From contig NKYR01000011.1 of assembly GCA_003184365.1 (NCBI GenBank), positions 186,001 through 250,000 on the forward strand: a DNA stretch of 64,000 nucleotides, written 5' to 3'. How positions within the stretch are numbered: position 1 is the stretch's first letter; the number at the start of each line of letters is the position of its first letter. Positions 1 to 12,380 of the stretch are shown in pieces. The notes under the pieces were generated by a model that worked only from the letters and a program-made list of their open reading frames with translations, made no database searches and had not been told where the DNA came from. A program made the position numbers and the translations under genes. The DNA comes from Evernia prunastri (taxonomy: Eukaryota > Ascomycota > Lecanoromycetes > Lecanorales > Parmeliaceae).

Positions 1-190
1 TCCGTGTTTTCATGGTCGCTGCTGGTGGCAATGCTGTTTTTCTCCGCAGGGCTGCCTCTGGAATTCTTGGCAATAGCCTGCTGGAGTGACTGCTGCTCTT
101 CTTGCTGTGTCACTTGCTGAGATTGGCCGGGTTATTGGCAGAGAAGTTTGCAGCCGCGACACTGGTATCGTAGTCTATCTCAATAGTCAT
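1..190 (-). CDS. possible 5' end of a glutamine-rich protein, runs off the left edge
   Basis: An ATG at 188-190 on the minus strand opens a reading frame of about 26 codons beginning MTIEIDYDTSV. It meets a stop after the AGC AAG codons near 115. From about 113 down to base 1 a second minus-strand frame is open and Gln/Glu-rich (TQQEEQQSLQQAIAK), which looks like real coding sequence. The two frames do not join by an obvious GT-AG intron, so this is either a splice I cannot see, a frameshift, or a degraded copy. The Gln/Glu stretch recalls ubiquitin-interacting or coiled-coil segments, but I cannot name a family. Only the left-hand neighbouring sequence could settle it. Confidence 0.25.
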
Positions 191-3100
191 CTTTCTCCGT
201 ACCTGACCCAGCCGTAGCTGGCCGCGCCCAATATTTTTACTCACACACAGCTTCATCACAAACCCACAAATCTCGACTCGATGAATTTGTTTGGGTGTCT
301 TCCCATGGCATCCGATACGTGTAAGGGTATAGTATCCTTCACCTAACGGTATTCAAGAAAAAGCCACCGCAAATATACTATCAGCTCAAATGAATAGCTC
401 GATAAAGACAGAAATCGTTGTCAATCTTCCCGAACAGCGTCTTCATTTTATCTGCAATTGTTGGTTTCACATAGGTGTGATTGTCCAGTTACTTATCACT
501 ACTTGCATATGCATAGTCTTGATAATTGTAAATGTAGATGCATTGCTAAGAGGTGCAGGCGAAGAGGCAAGATATACCTCTTCGCTTAGCTAGTGTGTGT
601 GCCTAGTGTTGCGCTAGGCGCGCAGTCAACTATCACCAGCCTCTACTGTGCTATGAACATAGATGCTATTAATGCATACTAACAGCAATAAATCGATTTC
701 TTCATCAATTCTTACATTGCAGTGTTACTAAACAAGAGGAGTCGGGTTGGTTTAGGAGACTTGACCGCAATTTCTCTCGGCGATTCAGGAACGTGGCCTG
801 AAAATCGTGGCAATTGCCACCAATCTCTCCTAAACAGCTTTATTTTATCGGCAATGGATGGAGTTTTCCCGTCTTCAATCCCGACATTATGGGATTATTC
901 GTTAGGAGAAGCCGGCTTATTTAGGTTCATCGCCCTTAGAGTATACGCAATAGGGAATAACACGCTTCGTACAGAGATAAGATTTCATTTGCTTGGGAAT
1001 TTCGAGCAGGCTGCTCAATTTCTTATAATCACCAGAATTTCGAGGTATTGTAGTGATATCCTTAGGCCCATCAAAAGGGTCGACCTTGATCTAAGCTTTT
1101 TTGATTAAATGATACTCGATAACCACGCCTGAAAGTTTATGAGACAGAGATGTACATCAACAAGCGTGGAATCTTATTGAATTGCATTGAAGCAAAGACC
1201 CGACATTAGAAAATGACAGCACATCAATTCAAGATTCTGAAAGGTAACAAACATGCACCTACTCACCTATTGATCTTGCTTTAAAAGACTTTCGCCCATC
1301 ACACATAAAGCTATATATCTATTCAAAGTGTATATAGACTAACAAGACGTTCTATCTAAGATGCGGGTCGTGTAAATAAACGCGCGCGAAATCAATTAGA
1401 TTTGTCAAATAGTGATTTAAAAGTCTCTAATAGAGGCGTTTAAACAAACAAATAACCCTACTATATGTAAACCCGCGCGCTTATTAGTAGACTTGGGTGT
1501 GAAGAGAGTATTGTCACTTCTGCAGTTTGTAGTCTGTATAAACATCCACGCTAGGATTGGGCCGTCCCATGGCGCCCATAGATAGACAAAGGAGTGAATT
1601 GTTGAATTCAACCTTCTGTAGACCGCAAAGTGTTTGCTGATGTGGGCAAGCACAGGGGATAGTCAGAAAGTTCATTGGTTTGAATCCGCTTAAGACTGAC
1701 AAAGATCAAAAGAAAGAGGCAATAACAACATTCTTTTGCATAGCTTCAAGCCCGATTTTGACCTTCTCCTGGCCTCGAGATAGCTTTTCCCCATATCAAC
1801 ATTCTGATTAGCATCACACACATACCATTTTTAACCAGAAAGAAACCTCAGGCTTTGGTCTGGCCGAAATCTTGCTGGCAATTGACTGGGTCTAGAGTCT
1901 GTTACACGAAAGATTCAACATGATGCCTTTTTTCCTTATAACAGAACTTGAGTCCTCGTAATTGACAACAGCAGGGCTGGAGGTCAGTTGCTCACGCTGA
2001 TATCGCTATGTCTGGCGCATGGTGCATTGTGGGAGGCCACGGCGAGAGGCCATAGCGATAATGGGGATTCGTGGCCTTCTCTGATATGAATTGGCCTGTA
2101 AAGACCATGTCATCCCACAGCCAATTGTCTCTTCAGTCGGTTCTTCTCTTTCAGATTCAGATCATGTGTTTTCATGACGATATGGCGAAGACTAAAAAGC
2201 ACGATAACATACCCACGAGATTCTTAGGGCATATGTGTCAGGAGAATTGCGTAAACGTCTTGCATGAGTCACTACAAACGGTCGGTAAAAGGGCTAGTGA
2301 CTTTCCTAATAGATTCATCGTTGAGTGTCGTACCGACCCACGTACGCAAAATGCGACTATGCCTCTGACTACAATTTTTCAAGATGCATTCACAGTATTT
2401 GGCCATAAATAGGAAAGGCCACTTGCCTTGTGTCTCCTTTCCAAGATATTTCGTCTTACTTCGATTGTACTCTTGCTCAGAAAGATGATTCTTTTGTATC
2501 GCCCGTCGGCATCTGTATAAAGCCTCATTTTCTATTCCAGACCTAACCATGGCAATTGTTGTGAGCGCTGGGGCGTGGGGATATGCGTGTTTAGGCCCTT
2601 ATCCGCTTGTTAGCACTGGCGTTGGCATTTGACAATCGTTGTCTACCTTAGTCCTATGCACTCATATATCTATGACCTGTGCACTCGAAACAAGAATGAG
2701 ACAACGAGTCGGCAGAGGGAACAATCTCAATTCAAGACGTGGAAAAATTCGATTAGCACGGTAGGCTACACGCTTATTGCTTTCGTTTCTTTCTTGTTTT
2801 CAGAGCCTAAGTGTTCTTCATTCATGTGACCTGTTCGATTTTCACATAGCGTATATCTTTCCTAGGTCTGAGTATATTGACCTTGTTACTTGCGCTGCCG
2901 AGGTCTTCATCAGGAGCCAATCAAGTTTCCGCCGTTCTCAAATACTATACAACTCACTTTAGTTTTCAAAAAAATCATACGTGTCTTCCGATAGTCTAAT
3001 TGGTCCGCTCAACGGGTAAAATAATGGGTATTCGTATTAAGAACGCTCGCTTTTGCTTTCCATGGAAAAACATTTGAAAGACAACAGGGGCAGACTAGAC

Positions 3101-4290
3101 CCAGTCTGACTAGTCTGACTGGCTAACGTAGACAGATAATCTTATGCGCATCATTGCCTTAGATGCGTGGATCAAACTTTGGCCACACCAGCAAGATCAT
3201 TGCAGCCTTTATAGCACGCTAGCATCATGTTACGCCCTACTGTGGGAGATCCTGATCATGTGCCGGCAGGGGCTGGCGACAATAAGCTCTACCTAGTGTT
3301 TATCATTTATTGGAATACGCATGCAAGTCTCCATTAGGAATAAACTCCGGGATGGAAGTGATGGTCTATGCAAGGGTGAAAAAACGGGAGAAAGGAAAAC
3401 AAGCTCCGTACTGCTAGTAAAACCTTATAGCATTCTCTCCATTGGGAAGCTTGAGCTTTATGGTCCGAGCAACCGATGTGTTTTGGTACTTCTCTTCTCT
3501 TGCTCCGCAGATTCAGAGTCGCCCCTTACTACAGGCTTACTGTGCCAGTAGATATCGAGTTCAGAAAACAAAATAACCATCACTTTAGTTCCAAGTAGTT
3601 ACCTGTAGCGCATTCCCTTCCTTGGAGCGAGATAAACATTTGGAGAGCTCTATAGGTCCCTAAATTGTAACGTAGTTTGTGTGCCTTTCTAATAAGGGGA
3701 GATCAACAATGCTGCTCCAGACAGGAGAGCAGAACGTAATGCGAGGGTACTCTCAGCAAACTTCTAGCGATTACATGCAGGCACCCAAACAGAGCTGAAA
3801 GTCAGGAGCACAGGCGCTCTTGGTCTTGTCAGCTCAACTCTGAAAAGTTGGCCTACCTTTCCACGCTGCTCTTCTGCTTCTTGGCAATTCCTATTGTACT
3901 GTGCTATGGATTGAACGCTCAGGGAGCCGAAATTGTGTGCCTCTCTCTCGCTTTCACACCACCAGATGCTGAAATACACCCTCCTTGTTATTCTACCATC
4001 GCAACGGATGAGACCTCCGCAAGAAACACCCTCTAGGACACGCAGCGGTGCCAATCATAACTGTATGGACGCTGTGGGCCACGTTTTCTAGAGACTCTAC
4101 ATGTTACTGACCCATGCTACAGAAGCAGAAGACAGAGCCACGGCATGCTGAGCGCTCCGTAGATTGGGGAACTACCCTCATACGGACGATATCTGGCCCC
4201 CATTCTACCGCTTCAACCCTCCCGACCACCCTCCTACATATCAGCTGAGCAGTGCCTTTCAGCCTATGCAATACCCCATCCTTACTCCCC
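191..4290. other. gene-poor stretch, no supported gene
   Basis: About 4.1 kb with no frame that I recognise and no convincing exon chain. The longest open frames, for example 722-1108 on plus, start at non-ATG codons, have no recognisable motif and no splice-linked continuation. Composition is moderately AT-rich with TA-rich patches around 1260-1480. A small inverted repeat (CAGACTAG with CTAGTCTG) sits at about 3090-3117 beside a tandem AGTCTGACT. I see no transposase or polymerase motif. Confidence 0.6.
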
Positions 4291-4346
4291 TCAAATGGGT
4301 ATCAGCCCGTCAGTTTGTTCTCGGCGCCTTGTCACGTCCCTGAAAG

Positions 4347-4805
4347 CTCCGTCATCTCTACCTACAATGCCGCTCGAAATCCTGGGGGTCTGGCAAATCA
4401 TCACGACGAAGCGGTGCGATTTGGGCATTCTCCGTGGCAGTTTTTTTCATTTTGGGGACATATTGAAGCAGTGGTTGCAATACAATGGGTGCAGATCCAT
4501 TGAAACTCCGCCATCGCTACCTACAACGCCGCTCGGAATCTTGAAGGTCTGGCAAGTCATCACGGCGAAGCAGTTCGATTTGGACTTTTTCCATGGCATT
4601 TTGTTTTCACATGGGGACATCTCGGAGCATTTGTTGCAGAATAATATATGCAGATCCATTGAATCTCCGCCATCTCTACCTATAATACCGCTCGGAATCT
4701 CGAAGGTCTGGCAAACCATCCCGGCGAAGCGGTGCGACTTGGGCTTTCTTCCATGGAATGTTTTTTCATATGGGGGATATCTCGGAGCATTTGTTGCAAG
4801 ATAAT
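4347..4805. repeat. three-copy tandem repeat, 159-bp period
   Basis: The anchor CTCCGYCAT starts at 4347, 4506 and 4665, giving an exact 159-bp spacing. Each unit then carries ACCTAY..CCGCTCG, a GGTCTGGCAA block, a TTTTTCAT/TTTTCACAT block with a GGGGACAT core and a TTGTTGCA-like end. The copies differ at many single bases, so the array is old. Because 159 is divisible by three (53 codons), one frame stays open across the array on each strand: plus about 4295-4804 and minus about 4447-4887. Neither encoded peptide repeat is one I recognise. The array may be a relic of a repeat-protein gene or a non-coding minisatellite. Confidence 0.85.
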
Positions 4806-4947
4806 GGATGGAAGCCATACAAAGAGAACGAAACTTAGGCTTGGTTCCCGAGAAAGGCGACAATGGTGATGGACTTTCCCTGAACAATACTTCCCTTGTC
4901 TAAGAATGGACTGATTTTCGAGAGAAAGAATGGAAGTTCTCGGGTCT

Positions 4948-5774
4948 TTAGCCACCGGAACTTGCAACACTACCTTGACCAGGCCCGCTATGTTTCTTAA
5001 CGGCCTCTACCACTTCCCCCAACCGCTTCACAACAGCCGTCGGCTTACCCGTCTCGCCCTGCACCAACCCATCCGTCCACCCTGCTCCTCCCCTATCGAC
5101 CCACGCAGCCTGCATGCCTACAGCCCTAGCACCCACGACATCAAATGGATTCCCAGACACCAGCCAGATCTCGCTCATGGCCTGCTTAGAGCTCCCTTTG
5201 CCCATCTGCTCGGCTAGATGGAAGTACACGCGCGGATCCGGCTTGAAGCATTTCACCTCCTCGACGGTAACGATATTCTTGAAAACATGTGCATGAGGGC
5301 CTAGATCTGGAGATGATTTGACAGAGTTGGTGACCATAGAGTTGGTACCATTTGAGAAGACTACGGCGGTTATGGCGGGTTCGTCGGCAATGGCTTTAAG
5401 AGCTGGGGATACGTCCGGGAATACAGACAAAGAATCGTACGCTTTCATCAACTGCTTAATCGATTCGTCACCCAGGGAGAAGTTAGAGTCTGCCAAAGCG
5501 TGGCTCAGGGAGCTGCGGGTGATATCGGAGAAGGGCTGATATTGATCTTGGGGCGCATCAGCGGAGGGTCGGAAGGAGTGAGAATGCTTCCAAATGGGGC
5601 TAACGGACTCATGCTGTTCAAACGCCATGTATATTCCAATTGATACCGTCTCCACAGTCCCGCGAGACTTGCGGCTTTCTCCTGGCCAAAGTGGGTGGCG
5701 AGTTCTTTCGCAATCGACTCTGTAGAGAGCAACGTGCCGTAGAGATCAAAAGCAACGACAATATTTCTAGTCAT
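4948..5774 (-). CDS. haloacid dehalogenase-like hydrolase (type II)
   Basis: Two exons, 5774-5609 and 5546-4948, joined across a 62-nt intron (donor GTCCGT, acceptor CCAAG) give a 254-residue protein. The HAD-superfamily motifs are in order. The nucleophile motif FDLYGT lies at residues 9-14. The Thr/Ser motif SNGT is mid-protein, the Lys motif is in KPDPRVY, and the acidic region reads VSGNPFDVVGAR. The cap-region arginine tract RRYQLEYTWR is typical of L-2-haloacid dehalogenases of fungi. The chemistry inferred is hydrolytic removal of halide or phosphate from a small carboxylate via an aspartyl-enzyme intermediate; the natural substrate is unknown. Length fits the family (about 230-260). 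No targeting signal is visible, so it is probably cytosolic. It stands alone with no operon-like partner. Confidence 0.88.
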
Positions 5775-7839
5775 TCTGTTTTACTGCATGTAATTTCTCT
5801 GTAAAAGTTATAATGGCGTAAGAGGAAGGGGTTGCCTTTGCCAAAATATCGATGTCACCGTTCTATAGATCACCGAAGTTTAGCCGATGTTCTACGTGGA
5901 TTTCCTCTCGAGTAAATATACACCGAGGATCTACTAGGGCGCGAATAGTTGAGAGTATGCATAAACTACCGGTCTGGTAGACTAGATCTGGGTGGATAGT
6001 AATGAGACGGCTAGTGTTTCCCTAGCTCATGCCCCGTGGCCCACCTGGAGCTTTCCTGAGTGCACTCTGAGTCATTCTCTACAAACGGATGGAGTCAACC
6101 TCTCGGAATGTGCACACCAAACGCTTCCCAGGAGATTTACCAGGCAATTTGGATTGTGGCTCGAAGCTCCAGTGCAGATGAAGTCGTCGTTTGCATGCCA
6201 CGGAAGAATGTCGCCTCTAGGCAACCACTTGCACCACTCCAGGTATTTGCAAGAGCCAAAGTTCCCAGCATGATCTTCAGAGGATCCAGACTTTGTCTTT
6301 TGCAGTTCGTGGCTCGCCTCTACTCCAAAAAAACGGCATTGTATCTACAGTAATCGGCAAACTTCGCGAAAGTTCAGCTTTTGCCTGCTGTCAGGACAAG
6401 GACAGAAGCTCCCAGAAGTTTCTGGCTCTCTTCTGGCTAGAAACGACCCTCTTTGAGCAACTGGTGGCTTTCTATGAGCAGAGCACAGCGCGGAGAGTAC
6501 GTTCGATGCTGCTGATGTGTTGGTGATGGTTGTCGAAGGATAGAACCATGACCTGGAATTTCAAGGATTACAGGGCTTGATCTAAACTTAAACCTCATCG
6601 ATAATATCCACGGCATTGTAGTCCTATTAAAGAAGACGCTCGTTGGAACCATGGCACTACTGACGCAAATCTGGCAACAGTTGCAGGAGGAGAGGGTCTC
6701 GCATCTGGTGGACACTCTGCCGAACCTACATACTGTTATGCATCTCTGATTGAGTGTTCCAGGCCTTTACTCCAACTGCGACAACGGACGGGCTGTAACT
6801 ACGCCACTGGCATTTGGTAAAGCGAAGGGGCTAATTTTGGCCAGGTCCGAGTCCCTCGCGCTCTCCGCCTCTTCCAACGCCGAAATGCACTCGAACGCGG
6901 GACCGACATCGAGGTCTTCCCACTCGTGGAGAAAAGCCTCTAGGTAGCATGCCGTCTGCTACTGTCAAAAGCCTTCGATTAATCGCACTTTCTTGCCCCA
7001 ACCGAGAACCACGCGCCCGGATGTCTAAGCAAGCCAGTCAAGTGGGGAGGGCGCCCTGTCCGCTGCTAACTCTCCAAGCTCACCTTAACCTCTGCAATTT
7101 GATTCCCCCTACAAATGGTATCACGCAATCTATTGAGCATGAGCGGCGCAGAAGGTGTCTTCAAGATAATGGATCAGCAAGCTGGCTCGAGGAAGAGGTC
7201 ATATTTCAGGGAGGAAGATCACGAGGTACGGCTTCTTGTACGTATCCTGCTATGCTTGTCAGCCGTTCTAATTAAGATAATTCCTCGCTGGTATCTCACA
7301 AGATACAGATTCTACTACATTGAAGCTGTCGCAAGACTCCTCGTCTCGCAAGATCTGCCCAGAATATTGAACAACTACTTGGCCCGCTATGAATACACTG
7401 GAAAAACATCCTATGCCCTGCTTTCGACGACTTGGTTTTCCCTCCGGCAGTTGGCATGAGAAGCAGGAGCATTGGTGGACTACATGCAAAAAGAGGAGGA
7501 TTTGAACGGGACTTGTCTACAGAACGCAGCGCGTGCGACTGAACGTTGTCCGGAAAGAGCGAGAACTTTCATAAATGATTCGCAACGGTCCTCAATCTAA
7601 CTCGCAAGAGCCTTGAGTCCTTACAGGAAGGATCAGACTCTGCTGGCCGATTTTCACGAAGACATACGGAAGTACAGGGAATCAATCTTTGTCCGATTAG
7701 GATTTCGGGAACCTGGAACTGCCTCTACGCATGACTTTGCGACTTCTCTCTGATCTCTGCCGAATTTCCTTGGACCAATGCCCAAGACGGAGCCCTGGCT
7801 ATCCGCTAAACCTTTTAACGCCTTTCGATACAAAATGAC
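5775..7839. other. intergenic stretch with no supported gene
   Basis: About 2 kb without a recognisable protein. Short open frames on both strands (for example 7115-7459 plus) show no motif. The stretch leads into the retroelement remnant at 7840, so part of it may be decayed transposon sequence. I could not identify a long terminal repeat in it. Confidence 0.5.
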
Positions 7840-8679
7840 ATGGCAGAACAGAGTCAGAAACTCCTCACCGGCGACGAAGATCAGCCAGTCACCAATCGGA
7901 ACCTTCAGGAAATGAACAAATCCTTCAAAGAAGACATGCTGGCGATGACAAATAGCTTCAATGGAGACATGCCGGCGCTGAGAAATGACTTGCGAAGGAT
8001 AGAAGGAAGAAGCAAAGCACATGCGCAACGAACAAACGCAGGCATGGAACAGCTGGCCAGCGAATTTAACGCCTTCAAGATATCTAGATCTAGACCACCT
8101 ACACCATTGCAGCCGAATATCACTCAGCAGCCCATTTCGCCTCTGCGAAACACCGCCTTCCCCATACCGCAGGAAGGATATCCAGAGCACCTGGACATAT
8201 CGGAATAGCCTTACCAAATGCAACCACCAGCAGAGTCAGATGAGAGATGGAGACCTGAAGAAATTGGACATTATGATGGTACCGGTGATGCACAAGCATT
8301 TGTCAAAAGCGTGGCGAATTTTAGAGGGCATAGGCTTGTGCAGGCAATTCTCGTGACGTTATTCAAGGCAGACAAGGACAACAAGAATCGTGATGAGAAT
8401 CTTGGTTTCAACTGGTATCATTGCGAGCTGAAGGAAGATGAGAAGGCAGCCTTTCATCAAGCATCAAGCATGGATCCATGGTGCGATGCAATCATGAAGA
8501 GATTTGGACCTCGTTACATCGACATCGTTTCAAAGTTGGGAGCATGCAGCTACACCCGGAGGGATGCGACGAACAAGGAGGATGCTACCGGTTACATTCA
8601 GAAGGTTTTGAGACTCAGCAAGGGTCTTCATTCTCTGTTAAAACGTCTGTGGGCGTTGCCTAGGACGGAGCCCTGGTAG
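7840..8679 (+). mobile_element. decayed Gypsy-type retrotransposon gag fragment
   Basis: One reading frame runs from the ATG at 7840 to the stop at 8677-8679 and is interrupted once by an in-frame TAG at 8206-8208. The first part is a polar helical segment ending in a Pro-rich linker. The second contains the features I associate with fungal Ty3/Gypsy gag proteins: a WRPEEIGHYDGTGD entry, FNWYHCEL, then SSMDPWCDAIMKRFGP and a YTRRDATNKEDA block. After 8680 the frame is lost. A 15-bp duplication (AACGATTGGAAGGGG) follows at about 8868-8898. I found no protease, reverse transcriptase, RNase H or integrase motif and no clear LTRs, so this is a fragment, probably inactive. Confidence 0.65.
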
Positions 8680-9420
8680 AAGTTGATGGCCACGGAGCTA
8701 TCAATGCAATAGCAAAAGTCAGTGAGGGACCTTCACAACAGTGTACTTCAAACAACCCAGTCTCTATGTTGCTCAGGTGTTGGTGGTGCGAAGTGGAAAG
8801 CTGGGGCAACGGGAGATGTAAATAAACAGGCTTTTGGTCAACAGAATGGTATCGGCACTGGAACAAGGAACGATTGGAAGGGGAACGATTGGAAGGGGAA
8901 CGATACTGGTATACAGTGCATTCGAGAGGGCGATCCGGGGCTAAATGATAATATGTAGAGATGAGTCTACAGAGTTCGAGAGGATAGATGGGAGGGGAGA
9001 GTATGCGTTGGCAGCGGTTGAAGGCAGGACAATGGATGATGTCAAATCTTATTGAAGGTATGATCCCATTCTGTCTCAAATCTATGCCTATGTGGCCTCT
9101 CTCTCTCCTCTCTTTCTCTCGTCAAATTGAACAGATAGCTTGTAGCCCGGTTTTCATATTCCTACTGACCCCCAATCAACCATTCCCCTTCATCAAGTCA
9201 ATGCGATGCTGACACCGATCGTCATCACAGGCATGTCCTTGCTACTCCAATTTCCTTCGTGTGAACCTCAAACCCCTCTGATGCCCCCTTGCTACTGCTG
9301 TATGCAGGACGAAGAGTCGCCAGTTCTTCATCCAAGTTTCCGTACATTCCATATGGATCTCTGTTTTTCCCTTGCCTACCACCTCTTGCTGCGGGTTCTG
9401 CATACCGCATTCCGCTACTC
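8680..9420. other. gag tail debris and former C-terminal coding region of the receptor gene
   Basis: The left part (8680-9220) is retroelement debris without an open frame of note. The right part (9225-9420) still reads on the minus strand as a polar tail. It would continue the Pth11-like protein if the frameshift near 9505 were absent, and it ends at a stop at 9225-9227. As annotated, it lies downstream of the current stop codon of that gene. Confidence 0.45.
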
Positions 9421-10753
9421 TCACGTCTCGACCGTCGTTGCGACGCAGACTCGCGAACCCTCTTGCGGAAAATCTGGAGGACGGGTTGAATGGTTGGTAC
9501 AACATAGGCATGCGCAGATTATACCGACGCTGACCTCGATACTGGACCAAATGATTGAAGCGGCGGCATCATCTGATCGCGTGTCAGGTATTGGAGAGTA
9601 TTGGACGGAGATACAGGCCGCACAAAGCCCAATGGTAGCGTGAAGAACTTACATGAAAAATCGGAAGCGCTGACATCGGCGACAGTGTATGCTCGAGCAA
9701 TACTGGCGCCGCAGATACTGCGTGAGCGGAGAGTGTTAGCATGTGAGCACCACGATGTTGAAGCTTTCAGCTGATACGTACAATCCTCCAAGTAGAAAGA
9801 TGGCGCTCAAGCCAAGCTTACGCCTCCATGAGAGCTGCATTGTCCAGACGATGGAGAGTGGTAGCACCAGAATCCAGAAATCAAGCGCCACGTTGGACGC
9901 AGAGGTCGAGACGTAGTAGGTAACGTTGTCGCCGCAGTAACGTCGAATGTCAGGTGCACCAACCACTGCCGGATTCCAGACGTCATGAATTGGATGACAT
10001 CTGAAGATTCTTGGGACGAGTGAAGCTATCAGCCATACGATAACGAGCGCTTGTGTGATGTATAGGAGTTTCCTGAAGCCTGGGCGTGTCCCGGGTGTCC
10101 CGAAGAGCCGGAAGTAGAAGAGCAGGATGGAGGTTTTCGTGATGCTGATGATTGCTAGGTATGGAAAGTTGCCGGCATAGATCAACTTTGAGGACGGTGA
10201 GTATCATACTATGTGGTCTAGGCTGGACTGCATTTACCTTCAGCAGATTCTCTAAATGGCTGTATGAGACAGCATTCGAATGTTTTCCCATTCCATTGTG
10301 TATCACTGCCTTCGGTTAGGAATGGGATCAAAAGATGTGATTGAGGAGAGCTGTGTAATACTCAAGCCGACACCGACGTAAAACGGAAAAGACGCCAGCT
10401 TTTGGTACTGTAAGCAAGTGAAGCGCTGAGACTTCGTTCTCAATGGGTCAAACTTACCAGGCTGATTATGATCAGTGCATCACTGAAACTCGTATTCACC
10501 CGTCAGTATTGCGTACTCAAAGAACAATAGAGCCTTGGAACATGTCCCGAGAGTGAGGACCTCCAAGACACATCCAGACACTGGCGATCTGATCCAAGAC
10601 AGGAAAATGGGAGCCAAAAAATACGTACTCCCACCACAATTTTGCTGCCGAGAGTCGCCGCGAGACGAGGCGCAGGATCACCAGAATCGAAGACAGCGTG
10701 AGCAGGCCCACACTGTAACCAATTAGCAAACCAGAGCGACCGTGACGCTCCAT
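9421..10753 (-). CDS. Pth11-like / fungal rhodopsin-domain seven-helix membrane protein, C terminus frameshifted
   Basis: Seven exons (10753-10629, 10482-10458, 10407-10362, 10305-10238, 10185-9782, 9717-9653, 9572-9421) join in phase and give 294 residues. Helix 1 is followed by the family signature SRRLSAAKLWWDD, then DALIIISL. Next come GMGKHSNAV and the highly characteristic KTSILLFYFRLF in helix 4. A Cys-containing loop and RRKLGLSAIFLLGG follow, then WSSIEVSVGIICACL in the last helix. The family comprises plasma-membrane sensors and integral membrane proteins of filamentous fungi; ligands are mostly unknown. Just after ICACL the frame changes: the natural PTIQP continuation lies one frame over, separated by the seven bases TGTTGTA. 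In the present frame the protein stops at 9421-9423, about 65 residues early. The N-terminal extracellular segment is very short. Confidence 0.8.
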
Positions 10754-12380
10754 AATGTTTGAGTTATGGAGATGGTAAGTAAAACAGTGGATTCTCCTCT
10801 GAAGACCCATTTATGAGAGAATTTCCAATTGACCAATCGGCCGAAGCTCTGGCCAATAACACGGCCCGTGATAAAAAGCATTTGTTTGAGAATCGTCCTG
10901 ACGCAGCGGTCCGTGTCATTCTCCAATCAAAATCATGGTGACCAATACAATTCCAAAGGCCAAATTGGTCAAGGACGCATTGCGATGCTGCGATGCTTCT
11001 GCCATCAGCGCTAGCATTATGCCGCCTTGAATTCTACAGTAAGTCGAGTCGCTCGTGGGTATTCGTGCTCATGTCATATCTTCATGGGTGGGATTAACGC
11101 TCGTCACTGCTAGCCTAACCATCTTCATGGTCTAACACTCCATAGTCTAATACCTAACAGAGAATTCACAAGCCCAAAGTGCAATCCTAGCTCGTCCCTC
11201 AGTAGCGTACTTCATCTCCCGTTGAATACCTCCCACATTGCCTCAGATAACTAGCTTCTCTGTTGCCATTGATAATTACGGCGCCCTACACGCCGACTTT
11301 TTGTCTTCTCTTTTACTTCGGACACAAACCTAACGGCACCCACGTATTCACTCTCCCATCCCCGATGACCATTGAACAAGTGAATTCCACCAACCTCACA
11401 AAAACTCCTAGCGTAGCTGCACAAAAAGTCCCTAGTCCGACAGCCACCCCAGCAAGTTCTGAAAAACCCAAGTCAAATTGCACAAAGCGCTTCAAGAAAA
11501 GAGTCAAGAATCTCACGTGACACAAAGCCAAAGACGTGAAATCTGCCCACGGGACTGTCAAAGATGAGAGCTCAGGGATGTGAGGTATGCGCGAGGCGAG
11601 GAGTGACATGTAGACTTCTTTACACGTGGGATGAGTATGCAAACGTGGGATACGCGCCGTCACTGTGTTGTTGTGTAAGGCTTAGCCACTTGGAGTTTCT
11701 CTTCTGCTATTTATTTTGACTCCTGTGAGAGTAAGTCTAGGTATGAGACACCGCTGTGCTGCGCGAGGAAGGGCAGGATTGGCTTATTGGGCCATGCAGT
11801 GTCCTATTCATGTTCATGGTTGGGGAGACAGATTATTCGTATTGAACTATATGTTTCCCTTTCATCCGTCTAAAATCCACAGAGTTACGTTATTGTCCTG
11901 CGCAATTGACAAAACTAAGCTGACCTCTCAATCACCATTGCAGCTATTGATGCCATCTGACAATCGGAAGTTCTGCGATGGGAGAAATGAATGCGATGAA
12001 AAACTTTCCTATTGACCGAAATCGCAACAATACAACAAATCGCTGCGCACCATTCATCGCTATTCAATTGCACACTTTCGACTCCATTCAAATCAATTGA
12101 CGGGTGTCGCTATTGATCAATTCCCAGCCACTTGTAGGTCAGAGGTATATAAATATAAGGAGACTTCTCGTTCTGAAAGTTTTTCTTCTTCTCTTCCAAC
12201 AACATCATCCACCATCGCCCAAGACATACGAACTCTGTACCATACACCCATTAACTTCCTTTCACATTCCTCACCTACTTCACATCACATTCGCTGGTCG
12301 AATCCTCACTCACCCTCCACCACCTACCACCACCACATCCACCACCACACCCACCACCTCCACCACCACACCGACCAAAA
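10754..12380. other. intergenic stretch; 3' part is the leader of the 12.4-kb gene
   Basis: No recognisable protein. A small frame at 11368-11520 (plus, 51 codons, polar with a basic end) is open but unsupported. The last 250 bases carry a TATAAATATA box at about 12146 and a C/A-rich leader with repeated CACCACC units at about 12310-12375. They run directly into the ATG at 12381, as expected for a fungal core promoter and 5' leader. Confidence 0.5.

Noticed and set aside
722..1108. 128-codon open frame on the plus strand in the gene-poor left part
   Set aside because: It begins at GTG, not ATG, has no recognisable motif, no splice partner and ordinary non-coding surroundings.
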